This document shows positions 29,643 to 40,472 of a stretch of DNA of 64,000 nt, one piece after another. Position numbers and translations under genes: made by a program. The notes under the pieces are model-generated. The model was not told the origin of the DNA. It saw only the letters and a list, made by a program, of their open reading frames with translations, and did not search any database. How positions within the stretch are numbered: position 1 is the first letter of the stretch; each line of letters begins with the position of its first letter. The stretch comes from Spiroplasma citri (GTDB lineage: Bacteria > Bacillota_I > Bacilli_A > Mycoplasmatales > Mycoplasmataceae), in NCBI RefSeq assembly GCF_001886855.1, contig NZ_CP013197.1:1364001-1428000 (forward strand), read 5' to 3'.

Positions 29643-30681
29643 TAATCTCACCCTCTCTATCTTCTTTTTGATATGCTTCTCTAATCCGATAGGCTAATCA
29701 TTCTAGAACTTCATAAAGCTTATCATATTCTAACCGCTTTGGTCCTACCAAAGCAATTCCTCCTTCTTGCATATCATCAACCTTATAAGTTGTTGTCAAT
29801 AAAGCCATATCATCATTGTTAAAACCTGTTTCATTCCCAATTTGAATTGAAACAAGATTTTCGTTTGGGTTATTCTGTTGTTTTTTAAAATAATCAAACG
29901 GTGAAATTGTTTCAATTAAGCGAATAACTTGTTTAATTCGTTCTGGGTTATTATACTCCGGATTTTGGAGCATATATTGAATCCCATGTGTTGAATAACT
30001 TGGTTTAACAATACTTGTTAAGGCGTTAACAAATTGTTTTAAAATATATTCATAATGTTTTACTTGTTGTTCTAAAATTGGACGAATTACCTCAAATTTT
30101 GTTGGAATATCAGTTATTTTAGTATTTTCTAACCGTGTGTTAAATAATTCAACAGAAATTTTTAAATCATTCATTGAACTATTTTTATCAATTGTAAACA
30201 TTTTATTCTCAACATGCCCATTTGTTAAAACAAAGACAACAACTGCTTGTGTTTCAGAAATTGGCAATAACTCAATTTTTTTTAATAATTTTTCTTGAAA
30301 GTTTGTACCAACAACAACTGTTGTTAAATTTGTCATTTCACTTAAAATTTGGCCTGTTTGATCAAGAATATCATTAATTGACATATTACGATTAACAAAT
30401 AAGGCTTCAATCCGGTTTTTAATATCATCAATATTTTTCTCAACCATCAAATTATCAACATAATAACGATAGCCTTTTGTTGATGGAATTCTTCCTGATG
30501 AAGCATGTTCTTTTTCTAAAAAACCTTCTTTTTCTAAAATTGCACATTCATTACGAATTGTTGCAGAAGAAGAATCTATTAAGGGCGAAGCCATAATAGC
30601 TTTACTTCCAACAGGTTGTGCTGTTTTTGTGTATTCTTCTACGATTACTTTTAAAATGTTTTCTTGTCGTTGGGTTAACAC
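29635..30681 (-). CDS. hrcA: Heat-shock repressor HrcA
   Basis: 348 residues. Binds CIRCE operators and represses chaperone genes; needs chaperone help to fold, giving feedback. N-terminal winged helix (L-T-Q-R-Q-E-N-I-L-K-V-I-V-E-E-Y and S-S-A-T-I-R-N-E-C-A-I-L-E-K-E-G), then the GAF-like domain. GTG start at 30681 chosen because GGAGG lies eight bases upstream and HrcA proteins begin M-L-T-x-R-Q. A TGA tryptophan near the C-terminus (V-L-E-W-L-A-Y) extends it 21 residues into overlap with grpE. Confidence 0.95.
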
Positions 30682-30723
30682 TGCCAGCACCTCCATTCTA
30701 CAATTTTTATAAATATTTGGCAA

Positions 30724-30780
30724 TTAACACTAAATAGTGCTAACACTTAATATTATAAATTTATCATTTAAAGAATGCAA
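30724..30780 (-). promoter_or_regulatory. hrcA promoter with HrcA-like palindrome
   Basis: -35 TTGCAT (30780-30775), 17-base spacer, -10 TATAAT (30757-30752). Just downstream, 30743-30724 reads TTAGCACT-ATTT-AGTGTTAA, the CIRCE arms with a 4-base gap instead of the usual longer spacer. Overlap with the transcription start fits repression. Confidence 0.7.
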
Positions 30781-30783
30781 GTG

Positions 30784-32925
30784 CTAATTTAATTTTGTGC
30801 TATTCTTAATAACCATTTCGTTTTTAACAACATCAATTGTATAAGATTTACCCTCTTGAACTTCTTCTGAAATAATGGCATGAGCAATTAAAGATTCAAG
30901 ATTTTGTTGAATATATCGTTTAATTGGCCGTGCTCCAAATTCACGATCATATCCTTCGTTTAAAATTTTTTCTAATACTTTTTCAGAATAACTAATACGA
31001 ATGTTTTTACTATTTTCAATTCGTTGTGTTAATTCAGATAATTCTTTTTCAATAATTTCTTTAATAACATCTTTTGACAAAGCATTAAAGGTTACAACAT
31101 TATCAATGCGATTTAAAAACTCTGGTTTAAATTTTCTAGCTAATTCTTTTTGAATTAATAAACCAACTCCTTCATTATTTTCATTTAATAAATATTCTGA
31201 TCCAATATTAGAAGTCATAATAATAATTGTATTTTTAAAATCAACGGTTTTACCTAATGAATCAGTTAAACGACCATCTTCTAAAATTTGTAATAAAATA
31301 TTCAAAATATCAGGATGTGCTTTTTCAATTTCGTCAAATAAAACAATTGAATATGGGCTTCGGCGAACAGCCTCTGTTAATTGTCCCCCCTGTTCATGAC
31401 CAACATAGCCTGGCGGCGCCCCAATTAATTTACTTACTGAATGTTTTTCCATATATTCAGACATATCTAATCGTACCATTTGTTTTTCTGAATTGAAAAG
31501 AACATATGCTAAACTACGGGCAACTTCTGTTTTTCCAACTCCAGTTGGCCCTAAAAATAAGAAACTACCAATTGGTTTATTTGGATCTTTAATTCCACTT
31601 CGACTACGAATAATTGCATCGGCAACTACTTGAATTGCCTCATTTTGCCCTCGAACACGGCGACGTAAAATCTTACTTAAATTCAATAATTTTGCTTTTT
31701 CTGTTTCTACTAAACGTTCAACTGGAATACCAGTTCATTTTCCAACAATTGCTGCAATCTCATGTTCAGTTACATCTTCTTTCAAAAGGTGTGAACCTGA
31801 AGCTTGTTTTTCTTGTTCATTTAATTGTTTTTCTAGTTTTGGTAATAAAGCATATTGAATTTCACCAGCACGATTAAAATCACCACTTAATTGAGCTTGA
31901 TCTAATTCTTTTTTTAACTGTTCAACTTGTGACTTTAGGTTTTTTAATTTAGTAATACTTTCTTTTTCCGAATTTCATTGAATATCTAATTTTTGTTGTT
32001 TTGTTTTTAATGGTTTTAATTCATTTTCAATATCAACTAACCGTTCATTAGATGCCTTATCAGTTTCTTTTTGTAAAGCTGCTTTTTCAATTTCTAACTG
32101 AACAATCCGACGATTCAAATTATCTAATTCTGTTGGAACTGACGCAATTTCTGTTTTAATTGTTGCTGAAGCTTCGTCAATTAAGTCAATTGCTTTATCT
32201 GGTAAAAATCGATCAGTAATATATCGTGATGATAAATTAACTGATGCAACTAAAGCATTATCATGAATTTTAACACCATGAAAGGTTTCAAATCGTTCTT
32301 TTAAACCGCGTAAAATTGAAATACTTTCATCAATGGTTGATTCACTAACAACTACTTTTTGGAAGCGACGCTCTAAGGCAGCATCTTTTTCAATATATAA
32401 ACGATGTTCATCTAAAGTTGTTGCACCGATACAATGCAACTCACCACGTGCTAACATTGGTTTTAACAAGTTACTAGCATCCATACTGCCTTGTGTCTTC
32501 CCAGCTCCCACAATTAAATGTAATTCATCAATAAATAAAATAATATCACCATTTGATTCTTTAGCCTTATTTAAGACAGCTTTTAAACGTTCTTCAAATT
32601 CACCTTGAAATTTAGCACCAGCAATTAAGGCTCCCATATCTAATTCATAAATTGTTTTATTTTTCAAATTACTAGGAATATCACCTTTAACAATTCGCTG
32701 TGCTAGCCCTTCAACAATCGCTGTTTTCCCAACCCCGGGTTCACCAATTAAGACAGGATTATTTTTTGTTCTTCGTGACAAAATTCGAATTACTCGATTA
32801 ATTTCATCTTCACGTCCAATAATTGGATCTAATTTTCCAGCAAGAGCTTCTTTATTAAGATTTTTGGCAAATTTTTCAAGAACTTTTGGATCTTTACCTG
32901 GTTCATATTGTTGTGTTAAATCCAT
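30784..32925 (-). CDS. clpB: ATP-dependent disaggregase ClpB (no N-domain)
   Basis: 713 residues. Hexameric AAA+ unfoldase that rescues aggregates with DnaK. First Walker [10 protein letters not shown] and B I-L-F-I-D-E-L-H; second Walker [10 protein letters not shown] and [10 protein letters not shown] coiled-coil middle domain lies between them, typical of ClpB and not ClpC. The Clp N-domain is missing: the start ATG (32925, AAAGGAGG site) leads directly into [12 protein letters not shown]. Three or more TGA tryptophans. Controlled by CIRCE. Confidence 0.96.
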
Positions 32926-32945
32926 ACTTTTGCCTCCTTTAATTT

Positions 32946-32972
32946 TTAGCACTCTCTGTTATTGTTTGCTAA
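32946..32972. promoter_or_regulatory. CIRCE operator of clpB
   Basis: TTAGCACTC-N9-TTGCTAA form, 27 bases (plus strand), two or three mismatches in one arm to the TTAGCACTC-N9-GAGTGCTAA consensus. It lies 21 bases before the clpB ATG. Upstream, TTGACT near 33016 may be the -35 element. Confidence 0.85.
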
Positions 32973-33115
32973 TTTTACAATTATATATTATCATACTAAT
33001 TAGCAAAGTCAATTAAATACTGCTAAATTTTTAAAAATAATATAAATATAAAAATATTAGATATAATAAGAGATACAGGGATTAGAAACATAATTATTTT
33101 TTAGAAAGGAGTCCC

Positions 33116-33979
33116 ATGAAATTACAACACCTAAATAAAAAACGTTTAATTCTAATTGATTTAGATGGTACAACATTAATGAATGATGGAAAAACAATCC
33201 ATCCAAAAACACAAGATGTTATCAAAGAAACTGTTAAAGCTGGGCATAAAGTATGTATTACAACTGGTCGTCCTCATCGAGCAAGTATTCGCTTTTATCG
33301 TGAATTAGGGCTAGACACCTTGTTAACAAACTTTGATGGTGGCCATATTCATGACCCATTGAAACGAGAGTTTAAGCGTTTAGTTTTTTCAATTTCTTAT
33401 GATGTTATTATGAGTATTATCAACCATCCTGATGTTAAAAATATTGTTGCAAATGTCTTAATTGAACATTATGATAAAGCAATTTGTTGAAAAAAAGATG
33501 AAGCAATTGAAAATTACTTTCATCTTGATGATGTTGCTGATGATGAATATTTTATTGCCAATCCTTACACTGCTTGAAAAGGTCCAGCTAGTAATATGGC
33601 CTTATATTTAAACAATGCTAATGAAAAAGACCAAATTTTACGAATTTTTGAAAACTTTAAAAACTCTGTCCAAGTTAACATCGGTCATTATAGCAGCGGT
33701 CAAACTCAAACAATGATTAATATCACAAATAAACTTGTTTCAAAAGGATTTGCAGCTAATATCTTAGCACAATATTATAATGTTGATATTCGTGATGTTA
33801 TCGCCTTTGGTGATGAAATGAACGATTTAGAGCTATTACAAAATGTTGGTTATGGAATCGCAATGAAAAATGGCAATGATAATTTAAAAACTAACGCTCG
33901 GGGAATTACGCACTTGACTAATGATGAAGGCGGCGTTGGTGATTATTTACAAAAATTATTAAATGGAGAAAATGTTTAA
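33116..33979 (+). CDS. Cof-type HAD family phosphatase (second paralogue)
   Basis: 287 residues. Motif I D-L-D-G-T-T-L near residue 16, T-T-G-R in motif II, K-G-F-A-A-N lysine region and G-D-E-M-N-D as motif IV. TGA tryptophans follow A-I-C and T-A. AAAGGAGTCCC before the ATG. Same family as 420-1229; probable small-molecule phosphatase. Followed by a short terminator. Confidence 0.93.
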
Positions 33980-33998
33980 AAACATTTCTTTTTTTTTA
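33968..33998 (+). terminator. Terminator after HAD gene
   Basis: AAATGTTTAAAAACATTT hairpin then C and nine T. Short stem overlapping the stop codon. Confidence 0.65.
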
Positions 33999-34245
33999 TT
34001 TTTAAAACAATTAAAAAATATTTTCGTTTTTTTAATGCTAAAATACAATTACTAAATCAAAAGCTGTTATATTAATTAAATTAAAATTGGAAGTATTGAA
34101 TACTATAAAAATAATAAATATTTCCATAATAAAATTTTATAATAACACCTATATCATTTTTGTTTCTATGGAAATAATTGATTATCTTTACTTTTTTAAA
34201 AATAATTTTAATTAATATAACAAAAGAAGGGAGCAGAAAAATTAT

Positions 34246-35433
34246 ATGAAAAAATTATTAAGTGTCTTAACAATGTCAACAGCTATTTTTAATGGAATAG
34301 GTGCAATTACTGCCGTTAGGTTTAATAATGAAGTTTCGACAAACTTTATTAATAATGAAAATAAATATGCTAAATTAATAAAAATTAATAAAGAAACAGT
34401 CCAATTTATTGGTTTTTATGATAAAGGTAATAGTTTTATGGGTACTAAAAATGAACTTTATCATTTAAAATATAAGAAAACAAAAAAACAAAAAATTAAT
34501 GGAATTAATGAATTAACTAAAACAATTACTTTTTATAAAAATATTACTTACATTGGAACTAAAAAAGGTGCTTATATCTTAAACAATGGTGAAACAACCG
34601 CCACTAAAATAAGTGGTCTTGATCTTGTAAGCGTTCATTTATTAGAAATTGCTGAAAATCATAATGTATATTTTGCCACAAATTATGGTCTCTATGTTTT
34701 AAAACATGGTGAAACAACCGCCACTAAAATAAATAACGTTAATGAAAATGTTTGAACAATAAAAATCATTAACAATTATGTTTATTTTGGAACTGATTTT
34801 GGTGCTTATGTATTAAAAGATGGCGCAACAAATCCAAAGCACATAAATGAAGTACGAGGAAAAATCTCATTAATAGCAACTGCAAATAATGAACTTTATC
34901 TTGCCGGCGAAAATGATATGATTTATCATTTAAAAAATAAAGAAATAAATACTATAGAATTAAATACAATTACAAAAAAGGGTATCAGAAAAATTTATTT
35001 TGATAAAATGAATGATAATATTTATATTCAACAATATTTTAATGATATTTATTTATTAATAGATAAAAACAAAATAATGAAAGATGAAATTTTTGAAAAA
35101 TGATATAAATTTTTAGCACCCGATATTTTAAAAGTTAAATTAAGTTTTTATCAAGTTGAAGAAATAGTAAATAAATTTGAAAAGAAACAGAAACCAGACT
35201 TTATGGCATGATTAAATACAACTATTAAAAATATCCCCGAAGCAGATCATTCTGGTGCAGGAGGCTCAATTACAAACGATAATATTAAAATTATTCCTAA
35301 TTTAATATATGAACACTATTCTGATTTTCATACAAAATATCAACAAATGAGAGAAAATGATGAATTAGTTTTATCAACAACAACTAACGGTTATTGAGGC
35401 GAAAGTGACCTATATATTATTATAAACCTTTAG
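34246..35433 (+). CDS. Secreted protein with propeller-like repeats (395 aa)
   Basis: Signal-peptide-like start M-K-K-L-L-S-V-L-T-M-S-T-A-I-F-N-G without a lipobox cysteine. The first 230 residues hold about five repeats of roughly 38 residues, with cores Y-I-G-T-K-K-G-A-Y-I-L-N-N-G, Y-F-A-T-N-Y-G-L-Y-V-L-K-H-G and Y-F-G-T-D-F-G-A-Y-V-L-K-D-G, like blades of a beta-propeller. The C-terminal part (W-Y-K-F-L-A-P-D-I-L-K-V-K-L, then G-S-I-T-N-D-N-I) matches the decayed gene 43918-45801. Ends N-G-Y-W-G-E-S-D-L-Y-I-I-I-N-L. Likely exported and binding something outside the cell; function unknown. Confidence 0.7.
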
Positions 35434-36361
35434 TCATGAACTAAATTATTTTGTAACCTTTGTAAATAAAAATCAACTTTTGCTAAACATCTAAAATAAC
35501 ATCAACATAAAAAAATAGTTAGGATTGAGTTATTCTATATTCAATAATTCAATAGGACTCAATCCTTTTAATTTCCTTTGTAGTTTAATTTCATTATAAA
35601 ATTTAATATATTTAGAATTATTTGATATACATATTCTTTGTTTCTAAAAAGACATTTTAATGTTTCAAAAATTTAACTTTAAAAATTCCAAATCAAAACT
35701 TTGTATAATCATTATCGGGTGAAAAAATTCTTTGTGACATTGAAATTGTTATTCCTATTTTTCCACAAGTTTATTCAATGAAATCCTTAGTCAATTTGTA
35801 GAATTTATGTTTTACGTTTTCTAGAACCTTTAAATACTTTGTACAATAATACAATTGTATAAATATTAAATAACTCATAAATTTTTTATACTTATTCTTT
35901 ATGTTTAGGGATAAGATCCCATTTATTTATGAATTAAAACATATAATTAAAAAGTAAAGAAAGTTAGAATAAGGTCACGAAACACAAGACAAAAATGTAA
36001 ATAGGAGGAAGCGTTTTGTTACCAATAAACTATTAGAGTTAAGAAAAAAAGAATTATATAAATATGCAAAACAATTTAAAAAATTGTTAAAGTTCTTGTC
36101 AAACATTATATTCTCTTAAAAGTAATTTTACTAGTTTTCCACTTTTGTATAAATTAATAAAATTTAGCTTAAATTCTTTGTTGCTTTGTTTTTCTATATA
36201 AAAAGAACATCTTTTTAATAAAGTTTTAACATAATTTTTTATTTTTTATGTTGACGTTATTTTAGATGTTCAACAAAAGTTGATTTTTAATTTAAACAAT
36301 AATAATTTTTAAAATAAGTAATATAAAATTCATTTAAAATCTCTCAATTAAGTCCTTTTTG
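35434..36361. other. Gene-poor region with IS3-family remnant
   Basis: No intact gene. On the minus strand 35520-35620 reads Y-I-K-F-Y-N-E-I-K-L-Q-R-K-L-K-G-L-S-P-I-E, the C-terminal end of IS3/IS150 OrfB; 35640-35790 gives I-S-M-S-Q-R-I-F-S-P-D-N and F-G-I-F-K-V-K-F-L-K-H, the degraded catalytic end, in shifted frames. 36000-36300 holds a short basic plus-strand frame (E-L-R-K-K-E-L-Y-K-Y-A-K-Q-F) of unclear origin. Confidence 0.6.
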
Positions 36362-37309
36362 TTAATCTGATGTTAACATTCACTGAGCAAATCCTTCAGC
36401 AAATAATTCATCATTATCACTAGTTCGTCCATAACCAGATTGAATAAATGCTCAAGCTGCTAATTGTTGCTGAAACGGAGCATTATTGCTAATTCCAACT
36501 TGGTGCCCCAAATATTGAACTAATAAATCACCCGGATTAGTAATAAATGCACGAATGTTTAATCTATCAATACTAGATTCACAGATACATTGTCCAGTAT
36601 CAGCATTAATATTATGATTAAAATAAATTCGATCAGTGGGTCAAACTAATGCATAATTTGCGATGGCATGTCCTATTTCATGAATAATTGTTGAAATATT
36701 ATCTGATGTTGAATGAAAACCAATTTCATATTGTTTTTTATTTACATGTTTTTGTAATGTTCGACCACTAATAATCATACATTGGGCTAAATAATGACCA
36801 TTCTTTTTCAGTTTTGTTACTGCTAAAGGCTTATTATCATTACTTTCATTACTTTTAATAATATCATTATTAAATTTAATACTATATCATAATTTTTGAA
36901 AAATTGAAAAACTATAAATATTAACCAATAAATTAGCAAAAGTAATTAAACTATTAATAAATAATTTTTGTTTATCAGCAGCAACAGCAGCAGCCATCTC
37001 TGCAAATTGATAAGAATAAAACTTATTATTTGTTACTCCATGCACAATATCAGCAATTGTTTGAAAATAGTTAAATTTTCTCTTTTTATTAAAATTATTA
37101 ATTGCCATTTGGCTTGCTCGATAAGTCATATTATTTTCACAAGGATGAATAAATGCAAAATCTTCATCAGTTAACAATATCTTTTTTTAAAATTTATGAT
37201 TAAAAGATTGGAATGTTCCTTCTATTAATTGGTTATTATTTGAATTAGATAAATTTATTTTTTCTTTACTATGATTACGATATAATAAGCAATCACTATG
37301 TTTTAGCAT
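36362..37309 (-). pseudogene. Membrane-anchored zinc metalloprotease (HEIGH), 5' lesions
   Basis: From 37177 down, 272 residues are open: I-I-H-E-I-G-H-A-I zinc motif near residue 160, then about 90 residues later E-L-F-A-E-G-F-A-Q-W, a plausible third zinc ligand as in lethal-factor-type (ATLF) gluzincins. Several TGA tryptophans. Upstream the same frame continues to an ATG at 37309 but with TAA at 37189-37187. Before that, in another frame, a membrane helix (I-I-I-I-L-V-T-I-L-I-I-I-C-S-I-V-G-L-F-W) is readable to about 37480. So the original was a membrane-anchored extracellular protease; the present gene is broken unless it starts at the TTG at 37177. Confidence 0.6.
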
Positions 37310-37561
37310 AGTCAATGTGATTATCGCCTTTTAAAACACATCAGAATAAACCTACAATAGAACATATGATTATTAAAATAGTTACTAAAATAATAATTAT
37401 TGTAATATTTTGATTTTTTTCATAACCTTTCTCATTAAATAAAATTAATTTTGATAGGTATAAAAATATTTTTTCATAATTTAAAGTTAATAAAATATTA
37501 CATCGCACTAGAGCATTATAACAAAATATTATTTAAATTAAAAATTAAATTCATTTAATTC

Positions 37562-37700
37562 TAAAGAGAAAAACATCCGCGGGGTACGGATGTTAAAATA
37601 TTAATACTAACAAGATGATTATGGCTATTAGGATCTCTCTAATAACCAACTTGATAATAGCATTCCTTATTAGAAAATATTTTTTAGTTGAATAAAATTT
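37562..37700 (-). ncRNA. Structured non-coding segment ending in a terminator (candidate)
   Basis: On the minus strand: hairpin GGTTATTAG-AGAGATC-CTAATAGCC, then AACATCCG-TACCCCG-CGGATGTT followed by TTTTCTCTTT. More GC than its surroundings. It may be the 3' end of the 37732 transcript with a strong terminator, or a small RNA. The terminator is secure; the rest is inference. Confidence 0.45.
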
Positions 37701-37731
37701 TATTAATTATTATCATCTTCAGTTAAATCTT

Positions 37732-37971
37732 TTATTTTCTTTTTATCAATTTTAATTCAATTAGACGCTTGTTTTCCTGATTTAATTGTAGTCAAATTTT
37801 ATAATTTGGATCTTTCGGGTTATTAGCCGCTTGTCGTAATTTTAGCTTTTGCTCAAGGGTTAAATGTCTAAAATCAAAAGTTTTTTCTTTACTTAAAGAT
37901 TGGGGAGAATCAATTGATGCCTTAGCTTTTTTAGCTGTAGCTAGAATCTCAGCCATTGTTTTTTCTGCCAT
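37732..37971 (-). CDS. Small soluble protein of unknown function (79 aa)
   Basis: ATG at 37971 with TGGAGGT upstream; M-A-E-K-T-M-A-E-I-L-A-T-A-K-K-A-K-A-S, helical and basic, with D-F-R-H-L-T-L-E-Q-K-L-K-L-R-Q-A. After P-N-Y-K the frame gives I-W-L-Q-L-N-Q and stops at 37732, but the neighbouring frame reads more naturally (T-T-I-K-S-G-K-Q-A-S-N-W-I-K-I-D-K-K-K-I-K-D-L) to 37703, so a one-base shift near 37800 is likely. No family recognised. Confidence 0.5.
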
Positions 37972-38227
37972 TTTTTACCTCCATTTTGGAACTATTTATC
38001 TATGTTTATATTATTATAACATTTTTTAAGTCTTGATTACCATTGTGAATTTTAGCATATATTTTTAAAAATATATCAAATTATTTTTATAATTATAAAT
38101 TTAATTTACAAATAATTTGAAAAAACAAAAGTTACTTTTGATTTTATTATTTTTTTATAAGATATTACTAATAGTTTAATTTTTAATTAAACTATTATTT
38201 TTAGAAAGGAGGGTCCATTTTAAATCT

Positions 38228-38374
38228 ATGAAAAGATTATTTAGTATTTTAGGTGCAATTGGAATATTTAGCACATCAGCAGGAAGTTTAACGGCTTGTA
38301 AAAAACCAGAGCAAACTCAAAATACTGTAAAAGATCAAAAAGAAGATAAAACAAATACAAATGACAAAAATTAA
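38228..38374 (+). CDS. Short lipoprotein (48 aa)
   Basis: M-K-R-L-F-S-I-L-G-A-I-G-I-F-S-T-S-A-G-S-L-T-A-C: complete signal peptide with lipobox L-T-A-C at residue 24, then only 24 hydrophilic residues (K-K-P-E-Q-T-Q-N...) and stop. Either a stub left after truncation of a longer lipoprotein or a genuine minimal one. AAAGGAGG lies about 15 bases upstream. Confidence 0.6.
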   Translation: MKRLFSILGAIGIFSTSAGSLTACKKPEQTQNTVKDQKEDKTNTNDKN

Positions 38375-38518
38375 ATCCTTCACTAAGGAAAAATGTTACA
38401 ATCCTTTAAAATAACAAACTTTTTAATAAAAAACAAAAAAACACTAATAATTACAAATAATAATTTATTTAAAAATTCTTTCAATTTTTTACACGAAGAA
38501 AGAATATAATAAATTTAC

Positions 38519-38555
38519 AACAAAAAACAATAATATAAATTATTGTTTTTTGTTA
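38519..38555. terminator. Bidirectional terminator before aldo/keto reductase end
   Basis: ACAAAAAACAATAATATAAA-TTATTGTTTTTTGT hairpin in the gap between converging genes. Confidence 0.75.
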
Positions 38556-38581
38556 GTTTATAAAAACAATACTATTTTGTA

Positions 38582-39373
38582 TTAAAACCTATCAAATGTT
38601 TCAGGATAAATATTATCATACATATTAAGACTCTGCAAGATTTGAATTGTTTTTTTAGTTAATCTAATCTTTTCACTCTGCTTGTTTTCTTGAATATGAC
38701 GCAATAGTTCTGCTTTAACAATTGGTTGAATACTAAAGTATTGGATTCAAGCTAAAATTAATTGAGCAACAGTACAATTATATTTTTTAGCTTCTGTAGC
38801 CAAAGTTTGATTTTCCAATGTATTAGCAATCGGAGAATATGATTGCACCAAAATGTTTTTATTTTGACAATATTGCACACGATCTCATCGTTGATTAAAA
38901 GGATTAAATTCAATTTGGTTTAAATTTGGATAGGCACCCGTTTCTTCAAACAATATTTCAATCATATCCTTATCAAAATTACTTACACCAACAACATTAA
39001 TTAACCCTTTTGCCTTGCATTGCAATAATTCAACATAGGCTTTAATGGTTTTATAAAAATTTAAATTTGGACGATGAATTAAAACAATATCTAAATAAGT
39101 AACATTTAATCGTTTTAAAGATTCTAGAACAGCATTAGTAGTATTCCCTGCTTCAACATCATCACATCAAATTTTTGTTTCAATAATAATATCTTCTCGT
39201 CTTTGATTATTAGAATTTAAATATTTTTTAATTGCTCGCCCAACAATTTCTTCGTTTTGATAAACCTTAGCAGTATCAATAATTTTATAACCATTTTGTA
39301 AAGCATTAATAATCGCTTCTTCTTTTTTTAAAAATAAAGTTCCAAATGCAATTTTCTCTAAGCGAAATGGCAT
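38582..39373 (-). CDS. Aldo/keto reductase
   Basis: 263 residues, NAD(P)H-dependent carbonyl reductase of the AKR superfamily, cytoplasmic. Catalytic tetrad visible: D in I-D-T-A-K-V-Y, Y in the same motif, K in E-T-K-I and H in V-L-I-H-R-P. G-V-S-N-F-D lines the cofactor site. TGA tryptophans at T-K-I-W and elsewhere. Somewhat short at the C-terminus but within range. AGGAGGT before the ATG. Substrate unknown. Confidence 0.92.
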
Positions 39374-39450
39374 TGCTCTAACCTCCTCTAAATTATTTAC
39401 TATATTGTTTTAATAACTCTTCAACATTTTATTGGATATTTTGATATAAC

Positions 39451-40382
39451 TTAATGATAAATATTATTATAGCCAATAAAAGAATGGACCACATATTCTT
39501 TGTCAACGATTTGTAATGGTTTTAAAACTGTTCCACCTGTTAAACTAGCGGCAAAAAACATTGCTTGTTTATCAGCAACTAAATCTTGTTCAGAAAAAAT
39601 TGTGTTATAACTAATTTTTTTCTGTTCTAAACCTTGCTGTTCAATTTTCATTCGTAATGCTGTTTCTTTTTCATTTGGCCAAATTTGCTCATAACGAATT
39701 AAACGCGCAAACATTTTATAATTAGTTGCAATTGCAATTAGTTGCAATTGCTAATGCACTCATTAGAACTCCTTCTGGGGCACCCCCAATTCCATACAAA
39801 AAATCAGCCTTTTTTAAAACAACATCAATTGCTCCTAATACATCTCCTTCATTAATTAATTCAACTTTAATGCCTAATTGCCGCATTGTTTTTTTATTTT
39901 CTGATGACGGGGTTTATTTAAAATAATACATGACAAATTTTTTTTAATCTTTAATAAAGCTAATAAAATTGCTTCAATTGGTTGATTAAAATCAACTGTT
40001 ACAGCTAAGTTTTGTGATAAAAACAATTTTTCCATATACATTTCTGGAATTTGTAACATTGTATTATTTTTAGCAATAGATGAAATTGAACCCGGTTCAT
40101 TTTTACTAGCCGGTATTGTCCCTTCAATTGGGTCAACTGCAATATCAATTGTAATTGCTTGTTGATGTGAAAAAGTTTGCCCTTGATATAACATTGGTGC
40201 TGCATCAAGTTCACCTTCACCAATTGCAATTTTTGCCTTAACATCATTACTTGTTAATATTTTATTAATAATATCAAATGCTTTTTGGTCTAACATATTT
40301 TTATCATTTTTACTAACCAATTCATATGAAGCAATCACAGCTAACTGGACCGCACGTAAAATAAAAGACTATTTGTTTCCAT
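39451..40382 (-). pseudogene. glpX: Class II fructose-1,6-bisphosphatase GlpX, broken
   Basis: GlpX motifs are clear: I-G-E-G-E-L-D-A-A-P-M-L-Y, V-D-P-I-E-G-T, A-I-D-V-V-L-K-K-A-D-F-L-Y-G-I-G-G-A-P-E-G-V and C-terminal A-A-S-L-T-G-G. But the frame is broken at least three times: one base near 40350 after the start M-E-T-N-S-L-L-F, one near 39890 (N-K-P-R-H-Q-K-I), and a 16-base tandem duplication at 39720-39751. No functional enzyme can be made, so gluconeogenic FBPase activity from this gene is lost. Confidence 0.88.
39720..39751. repeat. 16-bp tandem duplication in glpX
   Basis: AATTAGTTGCAATTGC occurs twice without a gap (39720-39735, 39736-39751). One copy restores the frame A-I-A-T-N-Y-K-M-F. 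Confidence 0.95.
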
Positions 40383-40431
40383 TGTTCATTCCTTTGCTTG
40401 CTAATAATATTTAATCATATAATTTCCAAAA

Positions 40432-40466
40432 TAAAAATGTAAAATAACTTACATTTTTATTTTTTA
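40432..40466 (-). terminator. Terminator after EamA-type transporter
   Basis: AAAAATGTAAG-TTATT-TTACATTTTT hairpin followed by ATTTT on the minus strand, just past the stop at 40473. Confidence 0.75.
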
Positions 40467-40472
40467 TTAACC

